Part shown: piece after piece, positions 59,100 through 64,000 of the stretch
How the letters are laid out: each line of letters opens with the position of its first letter
Numbering within the stretch: position 1 is the first letter of the stretch
From: Polytrichum commune
Taxonomy: Eukaryota > Streptophyta > Polytrichopsida > Polytrichales > Polytrichaceae
NCBI GenBank assembly: GCA_950295325.1
Contig: OX485809.1
Span: forward strand, 9,860,001 to 9,924,000
Length of the DNA stretch: 64,000 nucleotides
Direction: 5' to 3'
Made by a program: the position numbers and the translations under genes
The notes under the pieces: generated by a model
The model's input: the letters and a program-made list of their open reading frames with translations, nothing else
The model's database searches: none
Told to the model about the DNA's origin: nothing

Positions 59100-61364
59100 A
59101 TGGCCGAACCAAGCGTGCAGACTGCTACCGACGCTGCACCTGAGGTTGAGAAGACAACTGAGGAAGTTCCCAAGGAGGTTGAGGAGGCTACGCCTGCAGA
59201 GGTTGAGGAACCCAAAGTGGAAGGTACCAAATCATGAACCACTTCGTACTTTTCGCGTTATTTTCTTTATATATATAATTTCCCCTTTCAATCGAAGATG
59301 TAAATAGTTTTAGTGTTTAAAAATCCTTTCATTTCTACAGACCTTCCTTATTATTTTTACTTCCTGGAAATGTGCTGCCATTTTTTGTTTTCGTTTATGA
59401 GAGTTTGTGAGGGTTCCCACATGCTTCAGTCAGTAGAGATGTTGTAACTGCGTCTACGAGATGGAAGCTAGTCTTCGTTTTTCAAAATATTGCGGATTCC
59501 TGTTGCTACATATTGAGGTTTTAGAAAGATTTTATGTAGTGACAACTTCGAGATCTCCTTGTGAGCTTTTTCCTTGTAGGTCAGCGGTTTAACCGTTTCT
59601 ACCCATGTACTTCTATGCAGTGCTAAAGCATGGTGTTTTATGTTTGCTTTATTTGCGAATGCAAGAAATCGTGGTCGTCTTACTTTGATCTAAGACTTCC
59701 AACTCTATTGGAGCTTTTACACCTTCGCTTGAAATGTAAATTCCTTTTTCAACTGTAGAAAATTGTAGTGATTCCATTGTAAAAAGCTTGTTACTTGTAT
59801 TTATTTACTACCATTTCTTCGGTGGTATACAATAGACGTCCTCGCAAGTTGTGCCATGGACATAATCAAAGTATTAAAACGTACTTGGGCCTGCAGAAAC
59901 TCCGAAGGTTGAAGAATCTATTGCCCCCGAGTCTAGGGCTGCAGAGGAAGACGTGACCGCTTCTGTTCCCTCCGCGGAGGAGGCTCCTGCTGCTCCGGTT
60001 GAGGAGTCTAAGGAAGTTTCTACTGATACCAAAGATCTCCCTGTTGAGACAAAGGAAGAGATCCCTACCGGTAAATATAATTTGAACTGGAAGTGGATTC
60101 CAAAGTGTCGTTGTTTCTTAAGATCTGTGGATTCGGATGTCATTAGTCTAAGAAATTGAGGAGAAGAGAAACATAAGGGATTTTATGTTATGTTGAGTAA
60201 AGGCCTTTTGCAACTCTTATTTGTCTGATGTGCTCTTCCCGTCATGCAGCCACAGAGACGAAGGATGTTGAAACTGCGCCTGTGAAATCAGATTCAACCT
60301 CTGGCTTTATAAAAAAGTTTTTTGGGAAGATTGAAAGAATGGGCAAGAACAAGAGCTCTCCGGTCAAGGAAGCACCAAAGGAAACTCCTGCCAGTGAAGC
60401 ACCCGTAGAGCCAGTTTCAGTTCCAGAGGCTGAGCCCGCTGTAGAGTCTGCACCCGTTGTGGAGGAAACACCCGTTGTGGAGGAAACCCCCGTTGTTGAT
60501 GCGCCTGCGCCAGCAACAACCGAAAGCAAGCCGGCGACAGCTGAGAGCAAAATTGCCGACAAGATCACCGAGGGAAAGGGTTACTTCTTGACTAAGGTGA
60601 ACAAAGTAAAGAAGTCCTTCTTCACTAAAAGCCATTCTTTCAGTGGTAGTATCCCGGACTCGAAGCAAAGCGTGGCTCCCACGTCGGCTCCGCCAGCAGT
60701 AATCGATGAGGTCCCAAATGAGGCCAAAACTGCGGAAGTTTCTGCACCTGTAACTGAGGTGAGAAGATGTCTTGAGTGGAGTCTGAGAGGTCTGAGTGGA
60801 GTGATTGATGATACATGATCAGGCGGACTAAAAATTCTATGTTGGGGGTGTCTGTAGTCGGTAGATTGGAATGTTTTGGTAATGCGACGTGATTGCTTTG
60901 GGTATTGAGATAGACGTAGGAGTAACCTGTCTTCAATTCTTGTATTTATTTTGTATTTGGATACAATGTCTTAATTTAATACTGGTATAACTTATAAATG
61001 ATGAATTGTGCAGGCACCAAAGGAGTCCACTGCTGAACCTACCCCAGAAGCAGGTTCTGAGACCGTGGAGTCACCAGCTGTTGAGACTGCGGCGCCACAT
61101 GCAGCCGAAACTCCAGAGGTGGTTGCACCAGCAACCGAAGCAAACACCGAAGCAAGCACCGAAGCTGTGACAGTACCAGCTGAGGAGCCGAAGGAAGCCC
61201 CCAAGGAAACGGAGCAAGACAAGAGCGTGGCGAAGCTTGAGAAGTCAAAGAATAGAATCCAGAAGTGGGTGAAATTAATTCGAGGTAAGGCCCATAGCAA
61301 CAGTGCGAACACAGCAGCATCGGCAGCCCCTCCTGCTACCCCTGTGGTTGCTGCAAGTGCTTGA
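59100..61364 (+). CDS. 385-aa acidic, probably disordered protein with three basic segments; four exons
   Basis: Coding exons are 59100-59223, 59897-60070, 60250-60758 and 61014-61364, with GT-AG introns of 673, 179 and 255 bp and consistent phases (1, 1, 0). The ATG lies in GAAGAAATGGC with an in-frame TAA 33 bp upstream. Most of the protein is Glu/Pro/Ala/Val/Thr-rich, with a short repeat PVVEETPVVEETPVV at 168-182. Three basic, aromatic segments stand out: FIKKFFGKIERMGKNK (119-134), KGYFLTKVNKVKKSFFTK (209-226) and KNRIQKWVKLIRGK (about 348-361). Such segments in an acidic chain recall proteins that bind acidic membrane lipids or calmodulin, as in MARCKS- or AKAP-like proteins; this is inference only. 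No signal peptide, membrane segment or known domain is visible. Function unknown. It is the only intact gene here. Confidence 0.85.
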
Positions 61365-63286
61365 TAAAGATTTACGGTTTCTATTGTCTTCAGGTAGATA
61401 GTGTTGCATAGGTGTTCTTTTAAAATAATACGTGTTTAGCATCCGTTTGGAATTTCTCTAATCTGGATGTTTTCATGTTGTAACACATAATGTGGAGGGA
61501 TCTCCTCCATTAAAAGAGAAAGCCAGGCTCGGTGGCCTAGATTTGAGACTGAAACCCATATTTGACCCTTTAGATACAGTGTTGACAGATATAGCACACG
61601 AAAAGCATTGCACAGTTAGTTCAAACCCACTGGTATGTGTTTTTAGTCTTCTGTGAACTTTTTTGTAGGAACCTGTAGCAATATAACTTGTTTCATGCTT
61701 ATTTTTTGGGGTAAAAAAGATTCCCTTTTGAAACTGCATTCTGAAGCTCTGATATATACTCTCAGGTTGTTCGCAACTTGTGCTTAAACGTCTGACGGCT
61801 TACAGCTGGAATCGTGTTCTAGTGGAATTTTTTGCATGACTGCAAGCCTTTTTTTTTTGTGTTGGTGCTTTGGACCGCTTTTGGACAGCTTTTGGACATG
61901 TGATATGTGCCTGTAATTGAGTATTCTGTTAGAAATGCTCTTGGCAACCTGCAGTCATGACAGTCAGTAATATATTTGTGCTTGCCGATGAATCATCAAT
62001 GAACCCTCAATGAGGGAAGTACTGAGCGTCGCATTAGTATTGTTCGAGTGGGCAAGCTACGTGCCGGAGCATTTGCAGCACGAGATGCATATTACTATAT
62101 CTTTCGTGGGAGAAGATAAAACTGCCTGGAATTTGAGTGTTCTGCCAAAGAATACTTCGGCGAGTATACCGTCTTTGTACGTAACGAGTGCTGCAACGTT
62201 CAGACCCACTGACATAAATGTCCGTCCTGACCAAGTGCGTTGATCAGTTGGTCAGAATCGAGCACATGAGTTTCTGCGTCTGTCTGTACATTGGTGGTCT
62301 CTATCTATCTATCTACTCGATGATGCTTGATAGGAGGTGCTGTTCCGTTCTTGTGACTAACGGTCACGCTGTAATGTTCCCTCGGGAATGAGGAGATGAG
62401 GAGGGAGTGGTGGGTGAGAGATTGTGGCGGCGATTGTGAATCTGGTAGTAAATGGGTGAACAGAGCAAGTAGTGGGCATATGCTGCCACCTATTAAGAGG
62501 AAAGAGAGAATATGACTATACGGAAAGAGAGATGCAGGAGAGAGATGCATACCGTATACTTGGGTCGCCCCTTAGATTGTGCCGCTGATGATCCATTGGG
62601 TTCCATTGAAGTGTGGTGGTGGGGACGGACTGACTAGTTTTTTTTTGTTTTTTTTTGTTTGTTTGTTTGAGACAGAACGCCAAACGGCCAGGGCCAAAAT
62701 GGATACCGCAAAAGAAAGAATACGCGCCCTCAGAGAGCGGAGGCGGGCCCTTCGGAAGTGACTGACTAGCTTTCCCCTCCCATCAAGTCAGGGTTGTTTT
62801 TCTATATAGATTATGCTTAGTATGCACTAGGAAGGGAGTTGGCTGCGTGTAAATTATGTGTGACAGCTGTAGTAGATGTGCAGCGGTGGGGCCTTTCGAA
62901 GATGCTCCCCATGTAAATCCAACGGTCCAGGGCTCCACCTGCTGACTTGGACAATCTATTTGGACGTGGTGTAAATGTTGGGCCGGGCGGTGGAGTGAGA
63001 TTAAAGACTGTGAACGTGACGAAAGGAATATAAGTTACTCTCTTTTGCTGCCTTCGTCACCAAGCCAAAATGACTCACTTTTTCTGGACCCATTTGACCT
63101 GAACTTGTTTATTGTGATTTGTCCTACTGTGATTCACCCCCTTCTGTCCATGTGTGTGTGCGCGCGTGTGTTTATATATATGTAGGAAGATATATATGTA
63201 TATATATATTGCACGAGTGTCTTCTATAGTTTACAACTTTTTTTTTTAATTAGATAGCAAGACTTGGACATGGGGAGCAGTGTCCA
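61365..63286. other. 3' flank of the gene; no further gene seen
   Basis: The 3' UTR probably lies within 61365-61720, but no canonical AATAAA was found. The + frame 62579-62761 ends in an Arg/Lys/Glu-rich stretch (AKERIRALRERRRALRK) that could be a coiled-coil fragment or chance. A GT/AT microsatellite lies at 63151-63215. Confidence 0.5.
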
Positions 63287-63500
63287 GGGAGATTCCTGAA
63301 CATAACCGGTCAAAATCCCAGCGCAAGTGGTTACATTTTGTGAGCTTTCCGGTTTTCCTTTATTGATTCAAGCTATATCTCATAGACTCCTAAAACGATC
63401 GGTAATTATCCGGAAGTTTCGAAACCCTCGACTGGTAATCTCCCAAACTCAACCGGGGAATCTGGAACGAGCAGTCGGTCCTCCCCGTTCATCGATGGGG
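63287..63500 (+). mobile_element. Family C element, copy 6
   Basis: GGAGATTCCTGAACATAACC, GGTCAAAATCCCAGCGC, CTTTCCGGTTTTCCTTTATT, CTCCTAAAACGATCGGT and AACTCAACCGGGGAATC follow the family order, ending GGTCCTCCCCGTTC. It lies about 1.9 kb downstream of the gene's stop codon. Confidence 0.75.
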
Positions 63501-64000
63501 ACTTGTAGTTTCCAAGGATCGTGTATACTCAACCGGGTTGTTGTATATGGGTTCCGAGCACATCTCTGATGGGAAGAAGACAAGCTCCTAAACAACGTAC
63601 CTGCTGGAGTGAATTGCAAATGCCATCTATTCACCACAAACGTTCTGAGCGAGAAAGTCATTTGATCTGCATCTCCATCCCTCCACAACTTCCTCAGTTG
63701 GACAAACATGCCTGTGGGGGACAACAGGGGTTATGTGAACACGGAATTATTGGCATCTGCGTATGATGTTAACTATATAACATATGCTTGGGGAAGTTAG
63801 TATACGATTGAGGGAAACAGGGAGGGGAGGTTGAGGACTCCGACGTGGAGAGTAACTGGAATGGGGCCCAAACTCCGCACTGGGCACACTTGCCGATGAT
63901 GGATGAAGAAGAATATGGTGGGTCAACTTTGAAAGCATATTTTGTCGCGGTTGTGGAATCCATATCAGCTTTCTGGTGCATATGGATGAGGGTGCATCAT
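63501..64000. other. Window end, nothing recognised
   Basis: Short ORFs on both strands without recognisable motifs. Confidence 0.5.

Noticed and set aside
60242-61320. Antisense Ser/Ala/Gly-rich frames over the gene
   Set aside because: They are shadows of the Glu/Pro/Ala-rich exons on the opposite strand.

Overview
This window looks like intergenic nuclear DNA of a land plant. It has AT-rich spacer, one convincing four-exon gene with GT-AG introns and a pyrimidine-rich 5' leader, a dense layer of small terminal-inverted-repeat (TIR) transposons, and decayed retroelements. The lineage is not fixed by the sequence. The style (few genes, many Tourist/Stowaway-like MITEs, a transposon-type cytosine methyltransferase) would suit a non-seed plant, but that is only an impression. 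No bacterial operon, CRISPR array, rRNA or credible tRNA was seen.

Layout. 0-2.8 kb: a broken transposon ORF on the + strand, split by a TIR element with a GAT target duplication. 4-9.4 kb: MITEs, a foldback hairpin and a 441-bp solo LTR. 9.5-10.2 kb: five tandem copies of a MITE-like unit. 11.8-14.5 kb: a cytosine-C5 DNA methyltransferase pseudogene on the - strand, interrupted by a 1.19-kb solo LTR. 17.8-24.7 kb: MITEs and a LINE-like remnant. 27.6-32.1 kb: tandem repeats and three intact MITEs. 36.6-37.3 kb: a MITE nested inside another MITE. 39-41 kb: a gag-protease-RT remnant of a Ty3/gypsy element on the - strand. 42.8-43.4 kb: a Stowaway/mariner element still carrying the end of its transposase. 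44-47.7 kb: a cluster of MITEs. 53.6 kb: a 200-N gap beside a roughly 330-bp repeat. 57.9-61.4 kb: promoter/leader and the only intact gene, coding for a 385-aa acidic, probably disordered protein with three basic amphipathic segments.

The best candidate for an unusual system is the methyltransferase pseudogene. It sits among transposon debris, keeps recognisable motifs I, IV, VI and X, and reads continuously once the LTR and one copy of its ACGG target duplication are removed. This suggests a mobile element that carried its own DNA methyltransferase. A second theme is cross-family convergence of MITE ends: several unrelated PIF/Harbinger-like families share a GGGCC..YTYACAC tip, which fits mobilisation by one transposase family.

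All family calls come from reading translations and repeats by eye; no database search was run. Most short ORFs in the window are chance ORFs or lie inside MITEs and are not listed as genes.
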